This document shows positions 24,185-31,899 of a DNA stretch of 37,837 bases, one piece after another. This stretch comes from Prevotellaceae bacterium UBA6858. GTDB lineage: Bacteria > Bacteroidota > Bacteroidia > Bacteroidales > Bacteroidaceae. The number at the start of each line of letters is the position of its first letter. The stretch's first letter is position 1. The notes below the pieces were generated by a model that saw only the letters and a list, made by a program, of their open reading frames with translations, was not told the DNA's origin and did not search any database. The position numbers and the translations under genes are program-made. The DNA lies in contig DKDC01000019.1 in the NCBI GenBank assembly GCA_002451695.1, forward strand, positions 59,811-97,647. Reading direction: 5' to 3'.

Positions 24185-24823
24185 ATGAACATTTCATTTT
24201 TCCGCAACCTTGCGCTGATTGCCGCCATTGCGGCATACGCGCCATGCCGGGCGCAAAGCAGCATCAAACTTCCGCAGCCCGACAAGTCGCTTAAGACAAC
24301 CCTCATCGACGCACTGCAAAACAGGCAGTCTTTGCGCAGCTTCTCCGACAAGGAGTTCAGCGACCAAGACCTTTCAACCCTGCTTTGGGCGGCAAACGGC
24401 ATTAACCGCGAGGACGGCAAACGCACCGCCCCCTCGGCACTCAACAAGCAGGACGTTGAGATTTTCGTCATAAGGAAAGACGGCGCATACTTTTGGAATC
24501 CGCAGACCAACACGCTTGAGCGGCGCAGCGACCAAGACCTCCGCCCGGCTGTGGCACGCGGGCAGGAGTTCACCGCCCAAGCCCCACTGTCGATAGTGCT
24601 TGTGAGCAACGGCGCGAAGTTCGGCGACATGCCCAACAAGTTCGGGCTTGCCGATGCGGGTTATGTGAGCCAGAACATCTGCCTTATATGCTCCGCCGCA
24701 GGATGGGCGTGCTGCCCGAGGGCGACAATGGACAGCGCGACACTTGCCGAACAGCTTAAACTCACGCCCAAGCAAGTGCCGATGCTCAACAACACGGTGG
24801 GATACAAGAAAAGCGCGGAATGA
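24185..24823 (+). CDS. SagB/ThcOx-type nitroreductase with signal peptide
   Basis: The 212-residue protein begins with an export signal (FFRNLALIAAIAAYAPCRAQ) and continues with a nitroreductase fold: LIDALQNRQSLRSFSDKEFSDQDLSTLLWAANGINRE near residue 40, the FMN-binding RTAPSALNKQ, and a C-terminal GYVSQNICLICSAAGWACCPR region. The family uses FMN to oxidise or reduce small molecules. Export to the periplasm is common in this Bacteroidota subgroup. The Cys-rich stretch CLICSAAGWACC is notable. The cobalamin-related nitroreductase BluB was considered because of btuB nearby, but BluB is cytoplasmic and differs in sequence. Substrate unknown. Confidence 0.83.
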   Translation: MNISFFRNLALIAAIAAYAPCRAQSSIKLPQPDKSLKTTLIDALQNRQSLRSFSDKEFSDQDLSTLLWAANGINREDGKRTAPSALNKQDVEIFVIRKDGAYFWNPQTNTLERRSDQDLRPAVARGQEFTAQAPLSIVLVSNGAKFGDMPNKFGLADAGYVSQNICLICSAAGWACCPRATMDSATLAEQLKLTPKQVPMLNNTVGYKKSAE

Positions 24824-24834
24824 CCCGCGCTTTT
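24809..24834. terminator. Bidirectional terminator between nitroreductase and DUF2461 genes
   Basis: AAAAGCGCGG (24809-24818) pairs with CCGCGCTTTT (24825-24834). T-runs follow on the plus strand, and the matching A-run makes it work on the minus strand too. The nitroreductase stop codon (24821-24823) sits in the loop and the DUF2461 stop is only 2 nt away, so one hairpin serves both convergent genes. Confidence 0.8.
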
Positions 24835-24835
24835 T

Positions 24836-25522
24836 TCATTCGTAGTCGTCAACAGTGTAGTTCACAAAGTCGAGCATGGGCTTCATGGTGCGGAATATCT
24901 CCACCACCCTGTCCTCCCAGCCCAGCGAAAGCAGCAAGCCGTCGTCCAGCGGCGTGGAGACCGAATAGTTCTTGGGCTGCAAATAGCGCATATAGGGGAA
25001 ATCCTTGGGAAAGCCCTTGGGCGCGGTTTTCAGGCGCTGCTCCCCTATGACGGGGAAAAGGCGCTTGAACGCAGGGCTTTCGACAATGGCAGAAAACTCC
25101 TCCACATTGTCAACAATGCTCTCCCTCACGGCTTTGAGCACCTTTGAGTCCATGCAGTAGCTTCCGCCCGCCGCCAAACTGTTGTGGGGCTGGAAATGGA
25201 TGTAATACCCGCCGTGAACCGACTTTTTGCCGTGTGCGTTGATGTACGCCCCCATATAAACCTTGTAGGGGCGTTTGTCGTTGCTGAAGCGCACATCGCG
25301 GTAGATGCGGTAGGTGCAGTCGGAGGGCGAGAGCCGTCCCACCCCGGGATCGAACCCGGAAATCCGTGCTATAAGTCCCGCCACAATGTCACCGAAGGCT
25401 TCTGCCGCTCCGTCGTAAAGGCTGCGGTTGGCCCTGAACCAATCGCGGTCGTTGTGTTCCGTTATGCCGTCAAGAAATTCAAACACCTTCGCGCTGCGAG
25501 GGTCAACTTGTTTCACTGCCAT
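24836..25522 (-). CDS. DUF2461 family protein
   Basis: The 228-residue protein matches the DUF2461 (TIGR02453) family: FEFLDGITEHNDRDWFRANRSLYDGA at the start, YRIYRDVRFSNDKRPYKVYMGAYI in the middle, and GGYYIHFQPHNS. No enzymatic function is established for the family. There is no signal peptide, so it should be cytoplasmic. It shares a terminator with the convergent nitroreductase gene and is divergent from rubrerythrin. The upstream region (25523-25640) is A+T-rich and no clear promoter box for this gene was found. Confidence 0.85.
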   Translation of the reverse strand: MAVKQVDPRSAKVFEFLDGITEHNDRDWFRANRSLYDGAAEAFGDIVAGLIARISGFDPGVGRLSPSDCTYRIYRDVRFSNDKRPYKVYMGAYINAHGKKSVHGGYYIHFQPHNSLAAGGSYCMDSKVLKAVRESIVDNVEEFSAIVESPAFKRLFPVIGEQRLKTAPKGFPKDFPYMRYLQPKNYSVSTPLDDGLLLSLGWEDRVVEIFRTMKPMLDFVNYTVDDYE

Positions 25523-25629
25523 TTTGCTTTCATGTAAAAATGTTCACCAGTTTCAAGGCACAAAGCCCGGATGCAAAATTAGCAAAAAGCAGAAAAATAC
25601 GACATATTTGAAATTTTTCGCACAAATCG

Positions 25630-25660
25630 CTTGTCAATTCAAAACAAGTCCGTATCTTTG
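25630..25660 (+). promoter_or_regulatory. Candidate rubrerythrin promoter
   Basis: TATCTTTG at 25653-25660 matches the TAnnTTTG -7 box, and CTTG at 25630-25633 is 19 nt upstream, one base from the -33 TTTG. The leader of about 60 nt contains a CCCC/GGGG hairpin (about 25667-25686). Confidence 0.58.
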
Positions 25661-25728
25661 TATCTTCCCCCGATACCAAAAGGGGCGGAGACAAATAAAC
25701 TTTTACATAACAATTAAAACTAAGGGTC

Positions 25729-26283
25729 ATGAAGAAAAAATTTATTTGCACCGTTTGCGGTTACGTTTACGAAGGTACGGAAGCTCCGAAAGAATGTCCG
25801 ATATGCCACGCTCCTGCATCGAAATTCCAGGAAGTGGACGAGAGCGAAGAACTGAAATTTGAGACAGAACACGTTATCGGCGTGGCAAAAGGCTGCGACG
25901 AGGAGATGATAAAGGACCTGAACGCGCACTGGCAGGGAGAATGCGGCGAAGTGGGGATGTATCTCGCCATGAGCCGCCAGGCCGACCGCGAGGGCTATCC
26001 CGAAATTGCGGAGGCGTTCAAGCGTTATGCCTTTGAGGAGGCTGAACACGCAGCCAAGTTTGCCGAGCTTCTTGGCGACGTTGTTTGGGACACGAAGACA
26101 AACCTCGAAAAACGCGCGGCAGCCGAATCGGGAGCCTGCTCCGACAAGTTCCGCATTGCCAAGCGCGCAAAGGAACTCAACCTCGACGCAATCCACGACA
26201 CCGTGCACGAAATGGCAAAGGACGAGGCACGCCACGGACGCGGCTTCAAGGGTCTGCTCGACCGCTATTTCGGAAAGAAGTAA
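25729..26283 (+). CDS. Reverse rubrerythrin (rubredoxin-ferritin-like peroxidase)
   Basis: The 184-residue protein has the rubredoxin iron site at the N-terminus (CTVCGY at residues 7-12 and CPICH at 23-27) and a ferritin-like di-iron domain after it, with carboxylate/His sites in HWQGECGEVGMYLAM, EEAEHAAKFAELL and ARHGRGFKGLLDRYF. This domain order is the reverse of classical rubrerythrin and defines the revRbr group, which reduces hydrogen peroxide in anaerobes. The gene stands alone with a promoter and a strong terminator. Confidence 0.92.
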   Translation: MKKKFICTVCGYVYEGTEAPKECPICHAPASKFQEVDESEELKFETEHVIGVAKGCDEEMIKDLNAHWQGECGEVGMYLAMSRQADREGYPEIAEAFKRYAFEEAEHAAKFAELLGDVVWDTKTNLEKRAAAESGACSDKFRIAKRAKELNLDAIHDTVHEMAKDEARHGRGFKGLLDRYFGKK

Positions 26284-26312
26284 GCATAAGAATCACGAAA
26301 CACCGACCAAGG

Positions 26313-26346
26313 ATATGGTGCGCCCAAAAGCGCACCATATTTTTTT
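26313..26346 (+). terminator. Intrinsic terminator of the rubrerythrin gene
   Basis: ATATGGTGCGC (26313-26323) pairs perfectly with GCGCACCATAT (26330-26340) across a 6-nt loop and is followed by a run of T to 26346. It starts about 30 nt after the stop codon. Confidence 0.9.
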
Positions 26347-26417
26347 GTTGCAAACCCGTTTCCGCCTTAACCGCGCAACAGTCGCCACGCACATCCCGGA
26401 ACTTGTTTGCCGAAACC

Positions 26418-26520
26418 GCAAAAACTACATAGGACACAGGAAAAACTACATCCTATGTAGAAAAAATTATATCAGACATAATCCAAACTACATCAGACCT
26501 TTTTTACGCCGCTTGCAACC
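26418..26520 (+). repeat. 21-nt-period hairpin array, copy D
   Basis: Cores ACTACAT (26424), ACTACAT (26445), ATTATAT (26466) and ACTACAT (26487) are exactly 21 nt apart. CTACATAGGA (26425-26434) pairs with TCCTATGTAG (26451-26460); the second unit can also fold on itself (CTACAT 26446-26451 with ATGTAG 26455-26460). The tail CAGACC, a T-run and CTTGCAA follow. It occupies most of the 394-nt convergent gap between rubrerythrin and the acyltransferase; apart from the terminator I see nothing else there. Confidence 0.82.
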
Positions 26521-26677
26521 TATTGAAAAACAAGTGCTTGCAATATTCTTTAAGACAAGCGCAATTTTTTGTTTATCAACTAATTGCAAAATATGCGCAC
26601 GCTACATAAAACAGTACCTGCGGCAAGTTGCCCCCTCATTGTGGAAAGCCTGACACATGGTTTGACACCACGCTGCT

Positions 26678-27835
26678 TTACAGTTCTCCCGCAGCCCTAA
26701 AATGGTTCAGCGCGGGGTTGGCGTACATTGTAAGAATGCGCCCGCGAAGGAAAGCGTTGTCCTTGTTAGGCAAATCAATCTTTTCAATCCGCGAGGCCAT
26801 GTATTCCTCAAACTTTTTTTTCTCCCCCTCCGTATATTCCGAAGCGAAACGCGAATTGCCTCCCAGCAAGTCGGCTGCAATGTAGTTTGCAGGGTACAGC
26901 CTGTAATGAGTGAAGATTTCACTGTCGATGTGGCGGGCTATGGTTTCGAACAACTCGCTTTTTTTCATGCTGCGGTCGAGCGTCGCGAGCCAAGCGTCAA
27001 TGCACGGCGCGGGAGAATAGTGCACCCTGCCCTTGTAGCCGTATATGCCCGTGCTCATGTTAAGCAAGTCGTTCTCACGAGTCTTTACATAATCATGATT
27101 GTCGCGCTTCATCTGGAATTCCACCGCTTTCAGGTAGTCGCAGGGGTCGTATTCGTATGAAATGCTCAGCGGCACAATATGCAGTTCCATGAGCCTGTCG
27201 ATAACATCGCCTTCGCCGCCCATGGCCATCATCTTCAAAATAGAATCTTGTGTGCGGTCATCGGAATCCTTTGCCCTTCCCTCGCGCTGCGCTATCCAGA
27301 TGTTTTCGTTCTTTTGGCTTATGGCAAAGTGCATATACCGGCTCATTCGCGCGGAACTTGCCAGCATCTCGCGCATTTGCAACGAACGCTGCACTATGAA
27401 CGACTTGTTGACCCTCACAAGGCGGCGAATCCACGGATAAACAAGCAGGTTGTCGCCTATGGCTATCTCCACGGTACAGGGAAAATGATTTTCGATCAAC
27501 TTTTTCGAGAGGAAAGCCGAATCAAGCACTATGTCGCGGTGGTTCGAAACGAATGTGTAGCGTTTGTCCGGCTCTATGCAGCCGCAGTCCATGTCCACGC
27601 CGTCGGTGCAACTGTTCTCAATCTTTGTTATGAGGTCGTAAATCATCACCTCCTGCACCTGCTGGTTCGTCTTGCACGAGCGGAGCTTTGCGGCAATCAT
27701 GTCCATGCCAACGCCGGGAAACAGCTGCGAGACCACAGCGGTGAACTGCGGGTCGGAAAGCAGTGCGTCGAATGCGGCGGGAAGTTCCTCCGGGGTGTAG
27801 GGGCGGATTTCGTCAAATTCTTTTGGTATGACCAT
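26678..27835 (-). CDS. Glycerolipid acyltransferase (PlsC/PlsB-like)
   Basis: The 385-residue protein looks like a membrane-associated acyltransferase: the acyl-acceptor block YTFVSNHRDIVLDSAFLS near residues 93-110 and the IAQREGRAKDSDDRTQDS block at 181-198, the equivalent of the EGT/EGR phosphate-binding motif. It would transfer fatty acyl groups to a glycerolipid or envelope lipid. Catalytic spacing is unusual: His 99 to Asp 105 is HX5D, while the textbook motif is HX4D; Asp 101 is the alternative. Bacteroidota homologues may share this. It follows ddl by 6 nt in the PASTA-rluD-ddl run. Confidence 0.8.
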   Translation of the reverse strand: MVIPKEFDEIRPYTPEELPAAFDALLSDPQFTAVVSQLFPGVGMDMIAAKLRSCKTNQQVQEVMIYDLITKIENSCTDGVDMDCGCIEPDKRYTFVSNHRDIVLDSAFLSKKLIENHFPCTVEIAIGDNLLVYPWIRRLVRVNKSFIVQRSLQMREMLASSARMSRYMHFAISQKNENIWIAQREGRAKDSDDRTQDSILKMMAMGGEGDVIDRLMELHIVPLSISYEYDPCDYLKAVEFQMKRDNHDYVKTRENDLLNMSTGIYGYKGRVHYSPAPCIDAWLATLDRSMKKSELFETIARHIDSEIFTHYRLYPANYIAADLLGGNSRFASEYTEGEKKKFEEYMASRIEKIDLPNKDNAFLRGRILTMYANPALNHFRAAGEL

Positions 27836-27841
27836 AATCCG

Positions 27842-28840
27842 TCAACGGTTTTCTATACAATCCTCTATTATCTCGGCAAGCACACAACCTATGTCCTTCC
27901 CGTCAGCCTTTATTTGCTGCGGGATGAAGCTCGTTGCCGTCATGCCGGGGGTGGTGTTTATTTCGAGCATATTAATCTTCTCGTTGCCCTTTTCGCCTGT
28001 AAGTATATAGTCTATGCGTATAATTCCACGGCAACCGAGAAGCTCGTAAATGTTAAGCGTTTCTTTCTTGACGCGCTCCGTCGTCTCCGTCGAAAGGCGT
28101 GCGGGGGTTATTTCGCTCACCTGTCCGTTATATTTTGCGTTGTAGTCGAAAAACTCGTTCGCAGTTACAACCTCCGTAATGGGGAACACGCAGCTTGCCT
28201 TGCTTGTCTTGTAGCATCCGCAGGTTATTTCCGTGCCTTTCATGAAAGCCTCCACCATAACTTCGGGGCTTTCCGCCATGGCCTTCTGTATTGCCGGCTC
28301 AAGCTCGTCAGCCTCTTTCACCTTTGTAACGCCGAAGCTGCTTCCGCCGGCGTTGGGCTTTACAAAACAGGGCAAACCCAGCCGCGCCACAATCTCTTCG
28401 TTTGTGTGGCGGCGCACCTGGTTTTTGCGCAGCAGCACACTGTCGGAAATGTTCACGCCCAAAGAGCGCAGAAACTGGTTGAGCGCGTATTTGTTGAAAG
28501 TCATGGCCTCCACGAGAACGTCGCTTGTGGAATAGGGCATGTCTATAAGGTCGAAATATCCCTCTATTATACCGTTTTCTCCGGGAGTGCCGTGGATTGT
28601 TATGTATGCGAAGTCGGGGCGTATGCGTCTGCCTCCGTCCGAAAACGAAAAGTCGTTGCGGTCAACAGGCGCGGACGTGCCGTCGCCAAGGTGGGCGTTC
28701 CAGCTCGTTCCGCGCACCTCTACGATGTAAGTGTCGTATGGCTGGTTTTCAAGAAATGACTTTATGCCCTGCGCACTGCGCATCGACACGTCATGCTCGG
28801 AGGAATCGCCCCCCGCCACAATTGCTATTATACGTTTCAT
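27842..28840 (-). CDS. ddl: D-alanine--D-alanine ligase
   Basis: Ddl joins two D-alanines using ATP, giving the dipeptide used by MurF (encoded at the left end of the window). The 332-residue protein starts MKRIIAIVAGGDSSEHDVSM and has HGTPGENGIIEGYFD, the ATP-grasp phosphate loop FVKPNAGGSSFGVTKV, and the metal-binding EKINMLEINTTPGMT near the C-terminus. The frame is open upstream to 28888, but the ATG at 28838-28840 fits the conserved N-terminus. It is in the minus-strand run PASTA-rluD-ddl-acyltransferase, about 70 nt after rluD. Confidence 0.95.
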   Translation of the reverse strand: MKRIIAIVAGGDSSEHDVSMRSAQGIKSFLENQPYDTYIVEVRGTSWNAHLGDGTSAPVDRNDFSFSDGGRRIRPDFAYITIHGTPGENGIIEGYFDLIDMPYSTSDVLVEAMTFNKYALNQFLRSLGVNISDSVLLRKNQVRRHTNEEIVARLGLPCFVKPNAGGSSFGVTKVKEADELEPAIQKAMAESPEVMVEAFMKGTEITCGCYKTSKASCVFPITEVVTANEFFDYNAKYNGQVSEITPARLSTETTERVKKETLNIYELLGCRGIIRIDYILTGEKGNEKINMLEINTTPGMTATSFIPQQIKADGKDIGCVLAEIIEDCIENR

Positions 28841-28910
28841 ATTATTCCTTTTTTGCGCGAGCCACGCAAGCCATAACGCGCCCGCCATGTTTTTTCCTTT
28901 TATTCATTCC

Positions 28911-29996
28911 CTATCTTGCCGAAGCCTCCGAAAACCTTTCCCATTTGTCAATGAGCGATTTCAAATCCTCTGGCATCGGCGCAACAAAGTCCATTTCCTT
29001 TTTAAGTGTTGGGTGGAAGAAGCCGAGAGTGGCGGCGTGCAGAGCCTGTCGCGGGCAGAGCGAAAAACAGTTCGTCACAAACTGCCTGTAGCTGCCCGAA
29101 CTCTTGCCGCGTATAATCTGCGCCCCTCCGTAACGCTCGTCGTTGAAAAGCGGATGCCCTATGTGCGTGAAGTGTGCGCGGATTTGGTGCGTGCGTCCCG
29201 TTTCGAGGCGGCACTCCACAAATGTGGTGTAGCCGAAACGTTTCAAAACCTTGTAGTGCGTAACCGCCGTTTTCCCGATGCCGCTGTCGGGCGGGAAAAC
29301 GCACATCTGCAAACGGTTTCTCGGGTTACGCGCAATATTCCCCTCTATTCTCCCCTCGTCGCTTCCCGGGTCGCCCCACACGAGAGCCTCGTAGCGGCGG
29401 CGGGTTGTCTTGTTGAAAAACTGCACACCGAGACTTGTCTTCGCCCCGGGCGTTTTCGCCACCACCAAAAGCCCCGAAGTGTCCTTGTCTATGCGGTGCA
29501 CAAGTCCCACGGCAGGGTCGCTGGGGTCGTAGCCCGGGTTGTCCTTCAAATGCCACGCGATGGCGTTTACGAGTGTGCCGGTGTAGTTCCCATGTCCCGG
29601 ATGAACCACCATTCCCGCCGGCTTGTTGACAACTATCACATCGTTGTCCTCATAAACTATGTCGAGCGGGATTTCCTCGGGTTCTATGGTGTTGTCGTAG
29701 CGCGGGCGGTTGAGGAGAAGCGTTACCACATCGCCGGGCTTTACCCTGTAGTTGCTCTTCACGGGGCGGTCGTTGACGTGCACGAACCCCGCCTTCGCCG
29801 CAAGCTGTATGCGGTTTCGCGAAGTGCCGGGCAAATGAACAAAAAGGAACTTGTCTATTCTCAGAAGCTGCTGCCCCTTGTCGGCAACCATCCTGAAATG
29901 CTCGTACAGCTGACCGCTTTCGTCCCCGTCGTCATCGAGAGCGTCGTCGCCCTCATAGACATCGCGGAGACTACTCCGCCAAGACTCCTCCATCAT
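28911..29996 (-). CDS. rluD: Ribosomal large-subunit pseudouridine synthase
   Basis: The protein of about 361 residues has an acidic N-terminal tail, an S4 RNA-binding domain (LRIDKFLFVHLPGTSRNRIQ region) and a pseudouridine synthase domain with the catalytic Asp in VHRIDKDTSGLLVVAK. RluD-type enzymes modify 23S rRNA helix 69. Three Met codons are possible starts at 30011, 29996 and 29993; I chose 29996 because it limits overlap with the upstream PASTA gene, which ends at 29971. RluA, RluC and RluD paralogues look alike, so the exact target is less sure than the family. Confidence 0.9.
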   Translation of the reverse strand: MMEESWRSSLRDVYEGDDALDDDGDESGQLYEHFRMVADKGQQLLRIDKFLFVHLPGTSRNRIQLAAKAGFVHVNDRPVKSNYRVKPGDVVTLLLNRPRYDNTIEPEEIPLDIVYEDNDVIVVNKPAGMVVHPGHGNYTGTLVNAIAWHLKDNPGYDPSDPAVGLVHRIDKDTSGLLVVAKTPGAKTSLGVQFFNKTTRRRYEALVWGDPGSDEGRIEGNIARNPRNRLQMCVFPPDSGIGKTAVTHYKVLKRFGYTTFVECRLETGRTHQIRAHFTHIGHPLFNDERYGGAQIIRGKSSGSYRQFVTNCFSLCPRQALHAATLGFFHPTLKKEMDFVAPMPEDLKSLIDKWERFSEASAR

Positions 29997-30630
29997 GCGA
30001 ATTGTCGTCAAAATTTATCTCCTCTCCGTATTCCCATTCCGTTGCAAGCGAATCCTCCCCGCTCGTGTCGTCGTCCGTAAGTCCGTTTCCAACCACAAGT
30101 GTAAGCACTGCCGTTACCGACACCCTCATTCCCGCAACCACGTTCATGCCGTTGCCCTTTACGCCATACACCCATTCCTTTTCGCCGTTTATGTATTCGG
30201 GGGGAGTGAGTTTGAAGCCGAGGGCCTCAAGGCGCGACTGCGCCTCGCGCAGCGAGCTGTTGTCGGCAAGGTCGGGCATCACGATTGTCGGGGGCAACGC
30301 CGCGTTCAGCGTAAGCGGCACTTCCCTGCCCGCCTTCACCTTTGCGCCCGCATCAACGCCCTGATCGAGCACGGTGCCCGCCGCCTGGCGCGGCACATAG
30401 CCGGAATCGCCCACCACGCACACCAGCCCTGCCGCCTCAAGCCTTTTCTGCGCCTCGGCGTATGAAAGTCCCTTGAGCCGGGGCACGGTTACTTCCTCGC
30501 CGTGGCGCGAATAAATGTCAAGCCCCTTGAGCGTGAGAAAAATCAGGAGCGCAACCACAAACGCCATTGCCAGCAGGTTTCCCCACAGGTAGCGGCTCGT
30601 GAGTTTCGCAAACAGTTCCTTCAGTGTCAT
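29971..30630 (-). CDS. Membrane-anchored PASTA-domain protein
   Basis: The 219-residue protein has a short cytoplasmic N-terminus, one membrane helix (about residues 18-36, NLLAMAFVVALLIFLTLKG) and an outer region with two PASTA domains (from about 44, VTVPRLKGLSYAEAQKRLEAAG, and from about 113, IVMPDLADNSSLREAQSRLEALG), then an acidic tail. PASTA domains bind peptidoglycan fragments or muropeptides in kinases and penicillin-binding proteins, but here there is no kinase or transpeptidase domain. Its operon with ddl and an acyltransferase supports an envelope role. The 3' end overlaps rluD. It follows rpmH by about 130 nt. Confidence 0.88.
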   Translation of the reverse strand: MTLKELFAKLTSRYLWGNLLAMAFVVALLIFLTLKGLDIYSRHGEEVTVPRLKGLSYAEAQKRLEAAGLVCVVGDSGYVPRQAAGTVLDQGVDAGAKVKAGREVPLTLNAALPPTIVMPDLADNSSLREAQSRLEALGFKLTPPEYINGEKEWVYGVKGNGMNVVAGMRVSVTAVLTLVVGNGLTDDDTSGEDSLATEWEYGEEINFDDNSHDGGVLAE

Positions 30631-30758
30631 GCGCGGTGGCGTGTAGCTTTGGTTTGCCTTGTCATGCGGGCAAAGGCTTAAAACACAAAAGAAGCAAAGG
30701 CTTGAGTTCCCAAACCCCCACTTCTCTCAGTTGTTATTGCGGATGAAGTCCGGAACGC

Positions 30759-30917
30759 TTATTTCTTTCCGTGAACTTCGTCAGAAACCGTCAGCTTCTT
30801 GCGTCCCTTTGCACGGCGCGAAGCCAGCACACGCCTGCCGTTGGCTGTCTGCATACGGCTGCGGAAGCCATGCTTGTTCTTTCTCTTGCGATTGTGAGGT
30901 TGATATGTACGTTTCAT
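30759..30917 (-). CDS. rpmH: 50S ribosomal protein L34
   Basis: A 52-residue basic protein begins MKRTYQPHNRKRKNKHGFRS and continues RMQTANGRRVLASRRAKGRK, the conserved L34 sequence, ending KKLTVSDEVHGKK. L34 is one of the smallest large-subunit proteins. The start ATG is at 30915-30917 and the stop at 30759-30761. It is divergent from efp, with the PASTA gene downstream on the same strand. No terminator is clear between them. Confidence 0.96.
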   Translation of the reverse strand: MKRTYQPHNRKRKNKHGFRSRMQTANGRRVLASRRAKGRKKLTVSDEVHGKK

Positions 30918-31087
30918 TGCCTTATATATTTTATTTTAATTCAGAGTTCACGCGTCCTCCGTGGAAAGACGCACTTTCGGGCTGCAAATTTAGTGCTTTT
31001 TTTCTATCCGTCCAAAGCGCACGCAATAATATTGCCGTTCATTTGCAATTTTTTACGCGCCAAACTGCATAATCAGCAAGAAAATCA

Positions 31088-31095
31088 TAACTTTG
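31088..31095 (+). promoter_or_regulatory. Candidate -7 box of efp with leader hairpin
   Basis: TAACTTTG is an exact TAnnTTTG match, 73 nt before the efp ATG. The leader contains a GC-rich hairpin, CCCCG and CGGGG around a 5-nt loop within GCCGCCCCGCTTTTCGGGGC (from about 31112). No -33 TTTG is seen at the right distance. Confidence 0.55.
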
Positions 31096-31168
31096 CACCG
31101 CTTTTGGCAAGCCGCCCCGCTTTTCGGGGCATACGGCAATAGAACACAATAAATTGAACAAATAGATT

Positions 31169-31732
31169 ATGATCAAATCACAAGACATCAAAAAGGGCAC
31201 CTGCATCCGCATGGACGGCAAGCTCTATTTTTGCATCGACTTCCTGCACGTGAAGCCGGGAAAGGGCAACACAATCATGCGCACAACGCTGAAGGACGTT
31301 GTTTCGGGCCGTGTGCTCGAAAAGCGTTTCAACATCGGCGAAGCCCTTGAGGACGTGAGGGTGGAACGCCGCCCCTACCAGTTCTCCTACGCCGACGGCG
31401 ACCAGTACCACTTCCTCAACCAGGAGACGTGGGACGACGTGGTGATTGAGCGCGGACTCATCACCGGAGTTGACTACATGAAGGAGGGCGATGTTGTTGA
31501 CGTTGTGAGCGACGCGTCAACCGAGACAATCCTCTACGCCGAAATGCCCGTGAAGACCGTCCTGAAAATCACCTACACCGAACCCGGACTCAAGGGCGAC
31601 ACAGCCACAAACGCAACAAAGCCCGCAACCGTGGAAACCGGCGCGACGGTGCGCGTGCCGCTTTTCATAAACGAGGGCGAGACGATCGAGGTTGACACCC
31701 GCGACGGCTCATACGTAAACCGCGTTAAGTAA
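31169..31732 (+). CDS. efp: Translation elongation factor P
   Basis: EF-P relieves ribosome stalling at proline stretches. The 187-residue protein has the three beta-barrel domains of the family; domain I carries the loop VKPGKGNTIMRTTLKDV, where the Lys after PG corresponds to the residue that is beta-lysylated in E. coli. The C-terminus GETIEVDTRDGSYVNRVK is the usual EF-P signature. No lysyl-modification genes are nearby. The gene has its own promoter and terminator. Confidence 0.96.
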   Translation: MIKSQDIKKGTCIRMDGKLYFCIDFLHVKPGKGNTIMRTTLKDVVSGRVLEKRFNIGEALEDVRVERRPYQFSYADGDQYHFLNQETWDDVVIERGLITGVDYMKEGDVVDVVSDASTETILYAEMPVKTVLKITYTEPGLKGDTATNATKPATVETGATVRVPLFINEGETIEVDTRDGSYVNRVK

Positions 31733-31764
31733 CCGCAGACCACAAAATTTCTTTTCATAAGCTT

Positions 31765-31799
31765 TCCCCGCATTCTCCCTGGAGAGGCGGGGATTTTTT
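31765..31799 (+). terminator. Intrinsic terminator of efp
   Basis: TCCCCGC (31765-31771) pairs with GCGGGGA (31787-31793), with an inner TCTCC/GGAGA stem, followed by six T at 31794-31799. It lies about 32 nt after the efp stop codon. Confidence 0.88.
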
Positions 31800-31899
31800 G
31801 TTTTGCCGCAGCAACTCCCGACAAAGCACACAACGTCTTAATAGCCAGACATTTGCCCTTGTTTCCGCATTTCCATATATCTTGTTGGATTTCAAGTGT

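Noticed and set aside
24185..24823. BluB (cobalamin lower-ligand synthase) for the nitroreductase near btuB
   Set aside because: The protein has an export signal and SagB-type features, while BluB is cytoplasmic; proximity to btuB is interrupted by the restriction cassette and the strands differ.
26418..26520. CRISPR array explanation for the 21-nt-period repeats
   Set aside because: Units are degenerate and contiguous without unique spacers, copies are dispersed, and no cas gene is present.
27179..28759. Long plus-strand open frame (526 codons) opposite the acyltransferase and ddl genes
   Set aside because: It is a shadow of two well-supported genes, is Val/Ala/His-rich without domain motifs, and crosses the gene boundary.
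28731..30080. 449-codon plus-strand frame opposite rluD
   Set aside because: Shadow of rluD and the PASTA gene; the real genes have clear catalytic motifs on the other strand.
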